Shown in pieces: positions 34,495-44,179 of a DNA stretch of 64,000 nt. A program made the position numbers and the translations under genes. Source of the DNA: Arthrobacter sp. U41 (GTDB lineage: Bacteria; Actinomycetota; Actinomycetes; Actinomycetales; Micrococcaceae); contig NZ_CP015732.1 in assembly GCF_001750145.1 (NCBI RefSeq), positions 372,001 to 436,000 on the forward strand. Reading direction: 5' to 3'. Below the pieces are notes generated by a model that was not told where the DNA came from, searched no databases, and saw only the letters and a program-made list of their open reading frames with translations. Position 1 is the first letter of the stretch. Every line of letters starts with the position of its first letter.

Positions 34495-35638
34495 ATGCTT
34501 CGCCAGAGTCTTCAATCTTCATCTTGTGCCAAAGTTGGCGAAATCGCCCACGATATGCCTCTATGGAAAAGTTCTCTTCGTAACTCCGGCGAGCATTTCT
34601 CCCCATTTCCTGCGCCATTCCTCTGTCAAGAGAATTGAGCACCGACGCCAGCCCGGATGCGCTTCCCACTGGGAATAACCAACCGTCAGTTCCCCTAGTG
34701 ACGACGTCCAGGACACCGCCCGCCTCGCTGGCAATGACTGCCCGTCCTCGGGCGAACGCCTCCAGCAGAACCAAACCAAACGGTTCCGGCTTGTCCGAGG
34801 GAAGTATGAGAAAATCCGCCGCATCAATATATGATGCGATATCGTCCACTTCCCCCACCACCGATATGTGTTCCCGGTGTCTTAGCCCACTGACCAGCCC
34901 CGGAACGTCGATTCCTGTCCCCATCGTCGGAGGCCCTCCAAGTATGACGAGGTCGCCAGGGCACACCTCTTCATCCCAGGCGCGGAGCAAGGTGCTATGA
35001 CCCTTCCAAGCATTCCACCGACTAGCGACGACGAACCTAAGCTGTTCACCCTCGGGAGGAACTGGCACAAGTCTTACTTCAGAGTCACTGTGCGCGTTGA
35101 ACAGTATTTCTGCTCTGTTCTGCAATTTCGCCGGAAGCGCGTCCCGCGCTGCCGTCGAGATACAGAAAATTCGATTAGCACCCCGGGCAAACAGGCCCAA
35201 CACCGCAGCCTCCCTAGGCGACCATATCTCCTGCACATGGAGAACGATCTGCTTCACTCCGGCGACCCGAGCCAGCAACAGGCAAATCACCATTGCTGAA
35301 GTCGTGCAATAAACAACTTCCGGTCGAAGCCTCTTTAGCATCCTGGATGTCTTCCAAAGCCGAATGGGCAAGGGCCAGATACCAGATGGTGAGAGATATT
35401 TGCGCCTGAGAACCGGTGCAGGGCTGGGAAAATTCGGTATTCCCCTGGCTCTGAGCTCGGAGCTTAGGCGATTTTGCCCTTCCGGCAGATCGTCCGGCAA
35501 CCAGACAACCGAGCGCCGCAAATCTACGTCAGGGAGGCTGCTGAGGACTTCTAACAGTATTTTGTCGGCACCATACATTTCGTTGGATGAGTGAATGAAG
35601 ACAATTTCTTGCGGGGTGATATGGCTCTCAGTGCTCAC
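34481..35638 (-). CDS. Glycosyltransferase family 4 protein
   Basis: A 385-residue GT-B enzyme. GTG 35638 overlaps the stop of the acyltransferase gene (GTGA). Seen: IVFIHSSNEMYGADKILLEV at the N-terminus, VASRWNAWKGHSTLLRAWDE for the second domain, and the EX7E-type segment PEPFGLVLLEAFARGRAVIA with EAGGVLDVV. It adds one sugar of the repeat unit on the cytoplasmic face. Confidence 0.87.
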   Translation of the reverse strand: MSTESHITPQEIVFIHSSNEMYGADKILLEVLSSLPDVDLRRSVVWLPDDLPEGQNRLSSELRARGIPNFPSPAPVLRRKYLSPSGIWPLPIRLWKTSRMLKRLRPEVVYCTTSAMVICLLLARVAGVKQIVLHVQEIWSPREAAVLGLFARGANRIFCISTAARDALPAKLQNRAEILFNAHSDSEVRLVPVPPEGEQLRFVVASRWNAWKGHSTLLRAWDEEVCPGDLVILGGPPTMGTGIDVPGLVSGLRHREHISVVGEVDDIASYIDAADFLILPSDKPEPFGLVLLEAFARGRAVIASEAGGVLDVVTRGTDGWLFPVGSASGLASVLNSLDRGMAQEMGRNARRSYEENFSIEAYRGRFRQLWHKMKIEDSGEAYAQS

Positions 35639-36300
35639 CGCAGTCTCACAACCTTTGCGGGCACGCCTGCTGCGACGGAATTATCTGGAAGGTCGCGGGT
35701 GACGACACTGCCCGCAGCGATGATCACACCCGACCCGATGCACACCCCCGCAGTTATTGTGGCCCCACTACCAATCCACACATTATCTCTGATTGTCAGA
35801 AAATAGCGTTCAACCCCCTGGGCCTTTATCGGGAGGTCAGTCTCCGAAAAAATATGGTTTTCCGAGAATAGCCTGACGCCTGGCCCCAACATCACATCGT
35901 TGCCTATCCTGATCTCACCTGAACAGCCAATGAAACAGCCAGCGCCGAAGCTTGTTCGGTCCCCGACCCAGAGACCTTCGCCAATTTCACCGCCGTAATA
36001 GCTGCTGGGACGAATCTGTGTCGAACGCCCGATCGACACTTCGTTTCCAAAGTTGAGTCCATGCTTCGAAAGGCCCTGAACCTCGGCGAAGTCCTCAATG
36101 ACCAGGCGCCCGTCGTGAGAGATTAGTTGGGGGTTCTTGAGTCGCGCCCCCCTGCCAACAAATAGGGGCCCCTTAGACCGTCTCAACCACGGCTTCGTTA
36201 GGCCCCCTCGAAGAAGCATGGGTCCGGAGCGCGCCACCATTTGAGCAGTGGCTACCAAGTTCGCTCCGTTGGTTAGCCCTTCGTAGCGCAATAAGTTCAT
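35635..36300 (-). CDS. Hexapeptide-repeat acyltransferase (WbbJ-like)
   Basis: A 221-residue protein. ATG 36300 overlaps the stop of the upstream glycosyltransferase gene (ATGA), which decides it over a longer frame. The C-terminal half is a left-handed beta helix of hexapeptide repeats (IGNDVMLGPGVRLFS, then WIGSGATITAGVCIGSGVII, ending GVPAKVVRLR). It most likely adds acetyl or another acyl group to a sugar of the polymer. Confidence 0.87.
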   Translation of the reverse strand: MNLLRYEGLTNGANLVATAQMVARSGPMLLRGGLTKPWLRRSKGPLFVGRGARLKNPQLISHDGRLVIEDFAEVQGLSKHGLNFGNEVSIGRSTQIRPSSYYGGEIGEGLWVGDRTSFGAGCFIGCSGEIRIGNDVMLGPGVRLFSENHIFSETDLPIKAQGVERYFLTIRDNVWIGSGATITAGVCIGSGVIIAAGSVVTRDLPDNSVAAGVPAKVVRLR

Positions 36301-37418
36301 GACAGTACTTTGCTGTGGGGGAACTGCGCGACCTGCTGAGTCAAAGCATGGTCGTAGGATGCGCAAACAGAGTCCCAGGTATAGCCCTCCTGAAGGCGCT
36401 GAAGTGAAACTTCCCTCAATCGGCGCTGTTCCTCACGGGACTCCATGACTGCGCGGATGGATTCCTCTATGCTCCGGGCGTCTGGTTGGCAGAACCTACC
36501 CTGCGGACCAAGCACCTCCCTGTTGTAAACAGTGTCCCGGGCGACAGTTGGTGCTCCGTTAGCCATGGCTTGGACTAGCGCTGGATTTGTTCCTCCGACG
36601 CTGTGCCCATGAAAATAGGCCGCACAATGCTTCCAAAGGGACAACAGACGCTGGTCGTCAGCCACGTGGCCCAGCCATTGAACATTGGCCTTATCAGCGA
36701 CAAGCTTTTTTACATCATCTTCTAGCTGGCCGCCGTAGCCCGAAGACCCCACGATAACCACTTGGTAGTCAGCCGAGAGTGCTCTCACAGCCTCGAAAAA
36801 CTCCGGGATCGTGTTTTCCGGTACGAATCGAGCCACCGCAAGAATGTAGCGATGTTTGAGGAACGACTCTTCAACAACGTCCTCGACGCTGGCGTCACCG
36901 CCGTATGGAATGAAGAGAGAGGATCGAGAAAATTCGTTCTGCCATCTACGAGATATTTCTTTTGAATCTGCCACGAGGACCGTGCCGAATCGCGCCGTGA
37001 GCTTGGCGCCCCATTTGAAGACTAGCTTTGCGATTCGTCCCCATTTGGCACGCTCCCATTCAATCCCGTCGACGTTCACCACAGTCGGTATCCCTCGCAT
37101 GGCCAACAGAGGTAACCAGAAACCGTTGGCCACGTTCATTACCAATGCGACGTCGGGCTTCTTCCACGCCGCATGTAAACAAGCCATCAATCCGTATGAG
37201 AGCGTGCTGAGAGACTTGTTCTCGATTCCGCCGGTCGTCACAACGTTGACTCGCGCATCGCGGTTCGGGTCCCCTGGTGTGGGAGACGAACGGCCGTAGA
37301 CCGTGACGTCCCATTCGTGATCAGCCAGATATGGGGCCAACTTTCGAACGGCGGTCTCAAATCCTCCGTAGAAGCTCGGATACCCGCGGGTCCCAATAAT
37401 CGCAACAGATCGACTCAT
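36297..37418 (-). CDS. Glycosyltransferase with DUF1972 domain (rhamnosyltransferase-like)
   Basis: A 373-residue enzyme. ATG 37418 follows GGGGGAG; longer frames start in non-coding DNA. N-terminal DUF1972 signature VAIIGTRGYPSFYGGFETAV with DVTVYGRSS; C-terminal GT4 part with YILAVARFVPENTIPEFFEA, YFHGHSVGGTNPALVQAMAN. Relatives transfer rhamnose, which fits the dTDP-rhamnose genes at 54.6-58.0 kb. It is the first gene of the minus-strand glycosyltransferase operon. Confidence 0.87.
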   Translation of the reverse strand: MSRSVAIIGTRGYPSFYGGFETAVRKLAPYLADHEWDVTVYGRSSPTPGDPNRDARVNVVTTGGIENKSLSTLSYGLMACLHAAWKKPDVALVMNVANGFWLPLLAMRGIPTVVNVDGIEWERAKWGRIAKLVFKWGAKLTARFGTVLVADSKEISRRWQNEFSRSSLFIPYGGDASVEDVVEESFLKHRYILAVARFVPENTIPEFFEAVRALSADYQVVIVGSSGYGGQLEDDVKKLVADKANVQWLGHVADDQRLLSLWKHCAAYFHGHSVGGTNPALVQAMANGAPTVARDTVYNREVLGPQGRFCQPDARSIEESIRAVMESREEQRRLREVSLQRLQEGYTWDSVCASYDHALTQQVAQFPHSKVLS

Positions 37419-37761
37419 GAACGCTCCCCCATTGTTGACACATCTTTCAGGCTCCGACACAGTGCCAGCGTCAAGAATATCATTCGAGATTTGGACATCT
37501 AACCCCCCATAGGCATCCAGGTGCCGCGGCAACGGTTGGTGCCTACGGATCGCTTTCGCCTTAGTCACGCAGGATCGTGTGACCAAGACGGCGGATCACC
37601 GAGCTCGCGTGCCCCCGAGCAAAAAGACATGCGGCTGGTGGCGCGTCTGCACATGCGCCGGCCGCCGGTAATCGCAAGATTACGACCGGTTCGCCGACCG
37701 ACTGTATCCTTTCGACAGGGATCTCCCTTGAGCGGAGTTACTAACCTTTGGGGGATGTTTA
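37419..37761. promoter_or_regulatory. Divergent control region of the two polysaccharide operons
   Basis: About 340 gene-free bases between the divergent glycosyltransferase (minus) and sugar transferase (plus) genes, so promoters for both must be here. The only site I can support is the GGGGGA ribosome site at 37750-37755 before TTG 37762. No clear -35/-10 pair or long hairpin was found. Confidence 0.5.
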
Positions 37762-39198
37762 TTGAGCGCCGTGTCGGATTGGCGGGTACGGACTTCACGA
37801 ACGCTGCGTTTTGTGGATGCGTTCGTTGTGATTTGGGCCGTTGCAGGTGCATACGTAATTAGGTTCGGCGTCGAACCTAATTTTGGCGCATCGGGGGACG
37901 AGTCAAACTATATATGGTTTTCAGCTGCACTAAGCGTTGCTTGGTGGCTGATGTTGGAGGCCTGGAACAGCAGGAATAGCAGAATTCTGGGTTCTGGACC
38001 CGACGAGTATAAGCGAGTGGCCGCGGCCTCTCTTTGGCTTTTTGGCCTGGTGGCCATCTTCTCCTACGTTTTCCGAGTCGAAACAGCACGTGGCTATGTA
38101 GGGATTGCGCTGCCCGTCGGACTATTGGGACTCATAATGGGTCGCTGGCTCCTCAGACAGCACCTCAGCGTGAACCGCCAAAGCGGCGCGAGCATGTCCC
38201 GCCTAATGCTCTTGGGCGGTCCTAGCGCCGTTGCGCATTTGGCGTCGAGCCTCGTCGCGGCCAAGCACGCGGGATATCTTCCGATTGCGGCATATATACC
38301 CGGAGTACAGGAAATCCTCGCGACAGAACCTGAATCTGGCCTCCCGGTCCTTGGCCACGACCCAGAAGCACATGCGATTTTGGAGGCTATTGACCGGTGC
38401 CAGGCCGACGCAGTCGCGGTTTCGGCCGGCGTTCAGTTGCATCCCCAAACCCTTCGGCACCTTGGGTGGGAGCTAGCGGCGCGGAACGTTGGACTTATCA
38501 TGGCACCCGCGCTCACTGACATTGCGGGGCCACGTATCCACACCCAGCAAGTGGCTGGCCTTCCATTGATTCACGTCACCACGCCAGCGCTTGATGGCGG
38601 TCAGCGTGTAGCCAAAAGGCTGTTCGATGTCGGAGTTTCAGGGGCCCTAATCGTCCTCGCATCTCCCGTTCTCATCATCATTGCACTGGTGCTCAAGCTA
38701 ACCGACCCTGGTCCGGTGCTCTTCAAGCAGGAACGAGTCGGCATCGAGGGAACACATTTCGGCATGCTCAAATTCCGCTCGATGGTTGTTGATGCCGAAC
38801 GACGACTCGCGGCGCTCGAAAATCAGAACGAGGGTAACGGTGTCCTTTTCAAAATGAAGGACGACCCCCGAATCACACCGGTCGGAAGATTTCTTCGAAA
38901 ATACAGCCTCGACGAGCTACCCCAGCTCTTCAACATATTTACCGGCTCTATGAGTCTCGTTGGCCCACGTCCGCCCCTTCCTCGCGAAGTCGCAGCCTAT
39001 GAGAAAGATGTCCGGCGAAGGCTGCTGGTAAAGCCGGGACTGACCGGACTCTGGCAAGTTAGCGGCCGATCGAATCTGTCATGGCAGGACTCAGTTCGCC
39101 TTGACCTTTACTACGTGGAGAACTGGTCACTGGCTGGCGACCTCGTAATCATCCTGAAGACAGCGCGCGCTGTCTTCAACAGCACGGGCGCCTACTAG
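37762..39198 (+). CDS. Polyprenyl-phosphate sugar-1-phosphate transferase (priming enzyme)
   Basis: A 478-residue protein with TTG start at 37762 behind GGGGGA. The N-terminal half has four or five membrane helices and a CoA-binding-like domain ([18 protein letters not shown]). The C-terminal half is a bacterial sugar transferase: [70 protein letters not shown] and [12 protein letters not shown]. It puts the first sugar phosphate on undecaprenyl phosphate. The nearby GalU suggests UDP-glucose or galactose as donor, but this is inferred. Confidence 0.92.
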   Translation: MSAVSDWRVRTSRTLRFVDAFVVIWAVAGAYVIRFGVEPNFGASGDESNYIWFSAALSVAWWLMLEAWNSRNSRILGSGPDEYKRVAAASLWLFGLVAIFSYVFRVETARGYVGIALPVGLLGLIMGRWLLRQHLSVNRQSGASMSRLMLLGGPSAVAHLASSLVAAKHAGYLPIAAYIPGVQEILATEPESGLPVLGHDPEAHAILEAIDRCQADAVAVSAGVQLHPQTLRHLGWELAARNVGLIMAPALTDIAGPRIHTQQVAGLPLIHVTTPALDGGQRVAKRLFDVGVSGALIVLASPVLIIIALVLKLTDPGPVLFKQERVGIEGTHFGMLKFRSMVVDAERRLAALENQNEGNGVLFKMKDDPRITPVGRFLRKYSLDELPQLFNIFTGSMSLVGPRPPLPREVAAYEKDVRRRLLVKPGLTGLWQVSGRSNLSWQDSVRLDLYYVENWSLAGDLVIILKTARAVFNSTGAY

Positions 39199-39275
39199 TC
39201 ACACCGACGGCGTTTTGACCACGGCCCCCAGCGGGGTCGTGACCGAAGACCCCTAGTGGGGAAGGAACCCGCTTC

Positions 39276-41150
39276 ATGACTGAACCAAGCAAGATGGAAC
39301 CCGACGAATACCAACAGAGCCACCTCAGCCGTTCAGTGAGGCGCCCAGCACGCCGGCGTCTTTACGTGATCGCAGCTGCATGTCTGACAGCCGCTGCGGT
39401 CATCGCAGTAGTGGCAGCATCGTGGCTGGGCACCCGAGCCTCTATCATCAAGGATGAACTTCAGGCCACCATTGACCTCATCCCCGTCCTTAAAGGCAGT
39501 ATTTCAGGAGACAAGCCACAAGAGGCCATAGCTGCGGCCAATCAGCTTCGGGCCCACGCAGCGGCAGCACGCGAAGCCTCCGGAGATCCGCTTTGGACCC
39601 TGGCCGCTTCGGCGCCTTGGGTCGGAGCCAATTTCGGAGCCATTTCAGAAGTTGCCCGATCAGCGGACGATGTTGCCAGCCTGGGTGTCGTGCCCTTGGT
39701 GAAGGTCTACGAATCGCTCGATTGGGGTAGTCTCCTGCCTAGCAGTTCGGGGACGAACCTAGACCCGATCCAAGATGCATCCCCCAGCATTTCAACCGCC
39801 GCCCACGCCGTACGGGCCTCCGCCGAAAGGCTGTACAGAATCGACGCGAGCAACCTGTGGCCCCAGGTCGCTGAACCGTTGAAGCGGGCCCGGGAGCAGC
39901 TGCGCGAAGTAACAGGCGCCCTCGATGCCTCCGCAAACGCCGCCCAAATAGCGCCTAGCATGTTGGGAGCCGACGGCGAGCGGAACTACTTACTCATGAT
40001 CCAGAACAACGCCGAAGCCCGCGCCTCCGGAGGTATTCCTGGAGCACTGGCAGTCCTCCAATTGGACAACGGCAAGCTGACGCTGGGGGCACAGAGCAGC
40101 GCCGGGGACGTTGGCGTGATGTCGCCCGTGGTTCCTGTGGACGCGGAGCAGCAGCAGATCTACTCGACGCGTCTCGGCAAATACATGCAGGACGTTAATC
40201 TGACCCCAGACTTTCCCACCGCGGCTTCCACTGCACAGGCCATGTGGGAGAAGAAGTCCGGCCAGCGGGTGGACGGCGTGATCTCCATGGATCCAATCTC
40301 GTTGGGGTATGTCCTTGACGCAACCGGACCCGTGGAAATCACGGAGCCCGAGCTCCTTGCCTTGGCTAGCCGCGGACTGCCGACCCAGCTGAGCGGCAAG
40401 AATGTCGTACCAACTCTTCTTTCCGACGTCTACGCCAAAATTCCCGTGCCAAAATATCAGGATGCTTACTTCGCCGGAGTGGCCAAAGAAATCTTCGGCG
40501 CGCTTTCCACCGGTGCACACGGCGACGCAAAGGGCCTCATCGACGGCATTTCCCACGGAACGTCAGAAGGGCGAATTCTGCTTTGGTCGGCCGCTGCGCA
40601 GGAGCAGTCAGTTCTTGCTAAGTATCCGTTAAGCGGATCAATCGCTGGCCCAAGCGTCGCCCCCGCGCAGTTCGGCGTCTATTTCAACGACGGCACGGGG
40701 GCAAAAATGGATTATCATGTCAAGCGGACGGTCCAACTTGTCAAGCAGTGTTCCGTCGGCGGCTACGAACAAACATCCGTGCGCATTACCAGCACCAACA
40801 CGGCCCCCGCAGATGCGGCCACTTCGCTGCCGGCCTACGTCACCGGCGCTGGCGCTTTCGGTGTTCCGGCAGGCTCTGTCCGCACCAATGTGATCGCGTA
40901 CGGCCCAGTGCAGGCCAACGTGGAAACAGCCTCAGTAGACGGCAAGAAGGCGGACTTCAACGCGCAGCGCCATGCCAATCGACCCGTAGGAACAGTGACC
41001 GTCACCTTGGCGCCGGGCCAAAGCAGCACGGTTGAGCTGACCTTCGGCAAAATCGTCCAGCACACGGAACCTAACGTGGTTGTCACGCCCACAGTCCAGC
41101 CTGTCAAAGACGTGAAACTCGCCACTGAGGAAGCAGTCTGCAATCAGTGA
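39276..41150 (+). CDS. DUF4012 domain-containing surface protein
   Basis: A 624-residue protein. ATG 39276 follows GGGGAAGGAA. Basic N-terminus (RRPARRRLYVIA), one membrane helix at about residues 28-52, then a large extracellular part. The DUF4012 core is seen in ERNYLLMIQNNAEARASGGI, VMSPVVPVDAEQQQIYST and AQAMWEKKSGQRVDGVISMD. DUF4012 proteins have no proven biochemical role but are constantly found in actinobacterial and Gram-positive polysaccharide loci. Some resemble LCP-like or polymer-attachment proteins in layout. It is followed by an LAXTG protein. Confidence 0.85.
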   Translation: MTEPSKMEPDEYQQSHLSRSVRRPARRRLYVIAAACLTAAAVIAVVAASWLGTRASIIKDELQATIDLIPVLKGSISGDKPQEAIAAANQLRAHAAAAREASGDPLWTLAASAPWVGANFGAISEVARSADDVASLGVVPLVKVYESLDWGSLLPSSSGTNLDPIQDASPSISTAAHAVRASAERLYRIDASNLWPQVAEPLKRAREQLREVTGALDASANAAQIAPSMLGADGERNYLLMIQNNAEARASGGIPGALAVLQLDNGKLTLGAQSSAGDVGVMSPVVPVDAEQQQIYSTRLGKYMQDVNLTPDFPTAASTAQAMWEKKSGQRVDGVISMDPISLGYVLDATGPVEITEPELLALASRGLPTQLSGKNVVPTLLSDVYAKIPVPKYQDAYFAGVAKEIFGALSTGAHGDAKGLIDGISHGTSEGRILLWSAAAQEQSVLAKYPLSGSIAGPSVAPAQFGVYFNDGTGAKMDYHVKRTVQLVKQCSVGGYEQTSVRITSTNTAPADAATSLPAYVTGAGAFGVPAGSVRTNVIAYGPVQANVETASVDGKKADFNAQRHANRPVGTVTVTLAPGQSSTVELTFGKIVQHTEPNVVVTPTVQPVKDVKLATEEAVCNQ

Positions 41151-41184
41151 ACGTAAACACTGCGTTAACGGTATGTAAAGCAAC

Positions 41185-41214
41185 TTGATTCACTTTGGTC
41201 ACACCCGTTATCAG
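41185..41214 (+). promoter_or_regulatory. Possible promoter of the LAXTG gene
   Basis: TTGATT (41185-41190) and TATCAG (41209-41214) are separated by 18 bases and lie about 110 bases before the ATG at 41323. Each box matches four of six consensus positions. Weak evidence by sequence alone. Confidence 0.3.
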
Positions 41215-41322
41215 TGCTATCGTCGGCAGGGACTTAACTAATGAGATTCCATCTGGCGGCCACTGGGGGGTCGGGAATCTCCACATCGCGTGACACTCGT
41301 ATATACGGTCTCAGGGGGACTC

Positions 41323-41919
41323 ATGAAGAAAACACTTGCCGCGCTCACACTTGCCGGCTCTATTGCGCTCATCGGCGCAGTTCCGGCCATGGCCGCCAAC
41401 ACGACCTACCCGGCTCCGCCCGCAAACTCCGCCGTTTCTGATGGCACCGTTGGCCCGGGCGAGCAGTTCGTCTTCCGCGGCAAGGGCTTCAAGGCCGGCG
41501 AAGGCCTCACCATCAGTGTTACGCCGGGCGCCCGGCCGGCATCGACCGGCGCAAGCGTCGCTGGCCGCGGTATGACGGTGACCGGAAAGATCACACTGCC
41601 GCTGGCAGCGCAGAGCTTCCCCTCCGCAGCAGACGCCAATGGCGCGTTCTCCTTCCCGCTCACCATCAGTGAGACTGGTGTTTACACCCTGACCGCGACC
41701 GGTCTGGAGTCTGGCATTTCCGTCAGCTCGAGCGTCACGGTGGAGGGCCGCGCGGTTGGTGCTGGCCTTGCAAACACGGGTAACGGAACCGCACTGGCTA
41801 ACACCGGCGCAGATTCCAATCTGATGATCTGGTCCCTCGTGGGCGCTGGCGCCCTGGCTGCCGGCGTTACCTCCGTCGTGGTGGTTCGCCGCCGTGCCAA
41901 GGCTGACGTCACCGTCTAA
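41323..41919 (+). CDS. LAXTG-type wall-anchored surface protein
   Basis: A 198-residue protein; ATG 41323 follows CAGGGGGAC. Signal peptide 1-24 (MKKTLAALTLAGSIALIGAV, cleavage near AMA-ANT), then an immunoglobulin-like beta domain (about 40-142) ending TGVYTLTATGLESGISVSSS. There are two LANTG motifs in a row (residues 149-153 and 158-162), a membrane helix (MIWSLVGAGALAAGVTSVVV) and the basic tail RRRAKADVTV. LAXTG is the motif of class E sortases in high-GC Gram-positives; no class E sortase gene is in the window. The mature protein would be covalently linked to peptidoglycan. Confidence 0.85.
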   Translation: MKKTLAALTLAGSIALIGAVPAMAANTTYPAPPANSAVSDGTVGPGEQFVFRGKGFKAGEGLTISVTPGARPASTGASVAGRGMTVTGKITLPLAAQSFPSAADANGAFSFPLTISETGVYTLTATGLESGISVSSSVTVEGRAVGAGLANTGNGTALANTGADSNLMIWSLVGAGALAAGVTSVVVVRRRAKADVTV

Positions 41920-41940
41920 GCACAAGTAACACGCATCAAG

Positions 41941-41986
41941 AAGGTGGTGGTCTCCGGGATACTGGAGACCACCACCTTTTGCTTTT
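41941..41986 (+). terminator. Strong intrinsic terminator after the LAXTG gene
   Basis: A perfect 15-base-pair stem (AAGGTGGTGGTCTCC, 41941-41955, with its complement at 41964-41978), an 8-base loop, then TTGCTTTT. It lies 20 bases after the stop of the LAXTG gene and should end that transcript before the vanZ-like gene. Confidence 0.9.
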
Positions 41987-42006
41987 AATACTTCCCTGAG
42001 GAGCAT

Positions 42007-42441
42007 ATGAGGGCCACGGCGACTCCCCAGGCCTGGCGCGCGGTCCTGGCAGGGTTTTTGGCGTTCCTGGCGCTGGTTGGTTTCTGGCCCAGCCCGGTGG
42101 ACAAGCCAGTGCAGGGACAGGTTGCCGGATTCATCTTCTTTATCCACGCCCTTGGTGTTCCGGCATGGATTGGCTACGGCTTCATTGAGGCCTCCGCCAA
42201 TGTGGCCCTCTTTGTGCCCCTCGGCGTCGTGGCGGCTTTGGCGTTCCCGGGGAAACCGTGGTGGCGGATCGGCGCCCTTGGCCTGCTGGTCTCCGGATTC
42301 ATGGAGCTGGGCCAGCTGCTCTTTCTTCACAACCGCTTTCCCAGTCCGTTGGACCTTGCCACCAACACCGCCGGATGCATTCTGGGGGCTTTCCTGGTGA
42401 CGCAGGTAGTCCGCTCCCGGAGCGGCGCGAGGGTTAGCTGA
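42007..42441 (+). CDS. VanZ-family membrane protein
   Basis: A 144-residue protein with about four membrane helices. The VanZ pattern is visible in GFIEASANVALFVPLGVVAA, then RIGALGLLVSGFMELGQLLF and RFPSPLDLATNTAGCILGA, with the conserved N..LF.PLG and E..Q. VanZ-like proteins are tied to teicoplanin resistance in some species, but most have no known role. It overlaps the end of galU by 8 bases, in convergent orientation. A GAGG site precedes the ATG. Confidence 0.85.
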   Translation: MRATATPQAWRAVLAGFLAFLALVGFWPSPVDKPVQGQVAGFIFFIHALGVPAWIGYGFIEASANVALFVPLGVVAALAFPGKPWWRIGALGLLVSGFMELGQLLFLHNRFPSPLDLATNTAGCILGAFLVTQVVRSRSGARVS

Positions 42442-43324
42442 CGAAGGCTTTCATCCAGGCCTTGAGCTCTTCACCGAATTCGACCCGTTCCGAGGCGATG
42501 GATATGACGGCCTTCAGGTAACTCAGCTTGTCGCCGGTGTCGTAGCGGCGGCCCTTGAAGACCACCCCGTACACCCCGCCGCCCTCGCAGTCCGAGGTGG
42601 CGAGGGTCTGGAGGGCGTCGGTGAGCTGGATTTCGCCGCCGCGGCCGGGTTCCGTTTCCTCCAGGACGTCGAAGACCGCCGGGTGGAGCACGTACCGTCC
42701 GATGACGGCCAGGTTGGAGGGAGCATCGGCGCTCGAGGGTTTTTCCACCAGCCGGTTGACGCGGACATGGCCTTCGCCGTCGACGGGTGAAACGTCTGCG
42801 CAGCCGTAGGCGCTGATCTCGAACGGGTCCACTTCGATCAGGGCGATGACGGATCCTCCCGTCCGGGCCTGCACCTCGATCATGGTGCTCAGCAGCTCAT
42901 CGCGCTCGTCGATCAGGTCATCGCCCAGCAGGACGGCGAAGGGCTCATCACCCACGTGCTGGCGGGCGCACAGGACGGCATGTCCCAGCCCCTTGGGGTC
43001 CCCCTGACGGACGTAATAGAGGGGCCCCAGGGCGGACGCGTGCTGGACCGCTTCCAGCTTCTCGAAATCGCCCTTGAGTTCCAAGGCGCGTTCCAGGCTG
43101 GGCTCACGGTCGAAGTGGTCCTCGAGCGCGCGCTTCTGCCGGCCGGTGATCATCAGCAGATCGGTCAGGCCGGCGCGGACGGCTTCCTCGACAACGTACT
43201 GGATGGCCGGCTGGTCGACCACGGGCAGCATTTCCTTGGGCATCGCCTTGGTGGCGGGCAGGAAGCGTGTCCCAAGTCCCGCGGCCGGAATGACTGCTTT
43301 GGTTACTGGTTTCCCCGAAGTCAT
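42434..43324 (-). CDS. galU: UTP-glucose-1-phosphate uridylyltransferase
   Basis: A 296-residue enzyme making UDP-glucose from UTP and glucose-1-phosphate. The nucleotide motif AVIPAAGLGTRFLPATKAMP with KEMLPVVDQPAIQYVVEEAV is diagnostic, and FAVLLGDDLI and GGEIQLTDALQTL are in place. It supplies UDP-glucose (and by epimerisation UDP-galactose) for the polysaccharide. The end of the gene overlaps vanZ tail to tail. Confidence 0.93.
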   Translation of the reverse strand: MTSGKPVTKAVIPAAGLGTRFLPATKAMPKEMLPVVDQPAIQYVVEEAVRAGLTDLLMITGRQKRALEDHFDREPSLERALELKGDFEKLEAVQHASALGPLYYVRQGDPKGLGHAVLCARQHVGDEPFAVLLGDDLIDERDELLSTMIEVQARTGGSVIALIEVDPFEISAYGCADVSPVDGEGHVRVNRLVEKPSSADAPSNLAVIGRYVLHPAVFDVLEETEPGRGGEIQLTDALQTLATSDCEGGGVYGVVFKGRRYDTGDKLSYLKAVISIASERVEFGEELKAWMKAFVS

Positions 43325-43362
43325 AGGGGAACCCTACAAGCGCACCCTCGAAATGAGAATGG

Positions 43363-44142
43363 CTAGCCCTTGAAAACCGGCTTGCGCTTTTCCTGGAAAG
43401 CCCGGAAGCCCTCCGAGTAGTCCTCGGTCTTGCAGAGCCGGGCCTGCTCGGCGTTCTCCTCTTCCATGGACTCCCAGAGGCCGAGGCGCTGGTCCCGGAT
43501 GTGCGCCACGAGTTCCTTGCTGGCGGTGAATGCGCTGGTGGCACCGGTGGCAGCCTTGGCCACGATGGCGCGGGTGTTCTCCAGCAGCTCAGCCGCGGGC
43601 ATGGCCCGGCTGAACATCCCCTGGGCCACGGCGTCCGCGCCGGACATGAGCTCGGCGGTGTAGATCAGGTCCAGGGTCCGGTGCATGCCGAGGCGTTCGG
43701 TGAAGTACCAGTGGCCGCCCGAATCGAGGGTGGCGCCCAGATTGGCGAACGGTGAGCCGAATTTGGCGTTCTCCGCCACGTAGACCACGTCCGTGGCCAG
43801 CAGCAGACCCAGCCCCACGCCCAGGCAGGCGCCCTGCGCCGCCGCGAAGGTGGGGGCCGGGAACGCAGCCATCTTCTTCAGCAGCGGCTGCAGAAGCCCG
43901 CCCAGGTACGCCTGGACGTCATCCGTCTCCGGCGTCACGCCGGCGATGTCCCGGCCCGCGCAGAAAGCCCGGCCCTCTCCCCTGAGCAGCAGCGCCCGCA
44001 CTTCGCCCCGCGAGGCGGCGGCAGCGGCGTCGTCGTACGCCTGTGCTAAATCCCTGAGGGCCTGCCCGTCGAGCGAGTTTAGCTTGTGCGGGGCGTCAAG
44101 GACGATCTCGGCGATGCCGCCGGCGATGGAGAGGGAAATCAT
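43363..44142 (-). CDS. paaG: Enoyl-CoA hydratase/isomerase family protein (PaaG-like)
   Basis: A 259-residue crotonase. ATG 44142 follows CAGGAG; longer frames run into the paaE coding region. Oxyanion-hole segments: GEGRAFCAGRDIAG and AAQGACLGVGLGLLLATDVV. Where hydratases carry a catalytic glutamate this protein reads NLGATLDSGGHWYF, close to the PaaG pattern with Asp and GG-W. That favours ring-opening isomerase chemistry on epoxyphenylacetyl-CoA. It is placed 37 bases downstream of paaE on the same strand. Assignment to PaaG over PaaF is moderate. Confidence 0.7.
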   Translation of the reverse strand: MISLSIAGGIAEIVLDAPHKLNSLDGQALRDLAQAYDDAAAAASRGEVRALLLRGEGRAFCAGRDIAGVTPETDDVQAYLGGLLQPLLKKMAAFPAPTFAAAQGACLGVGLGLLLATDVVYVAENAKFGSPFANLGATLDSGGHWYFTERLGMHRTLDLIYTAELMSGADAVAQGMFSRAMPAAELLENTRAIVAKAATGATSAFTASKELVAHIRDQRLGLWESMEEENAEQARLCKTEDYSEGFRAFQEKRKPVFKG

Positions 44143-44179
44143 GGGGCTCCTGAGGTCGGGGCGGGAAGCGGGTGGGCTG

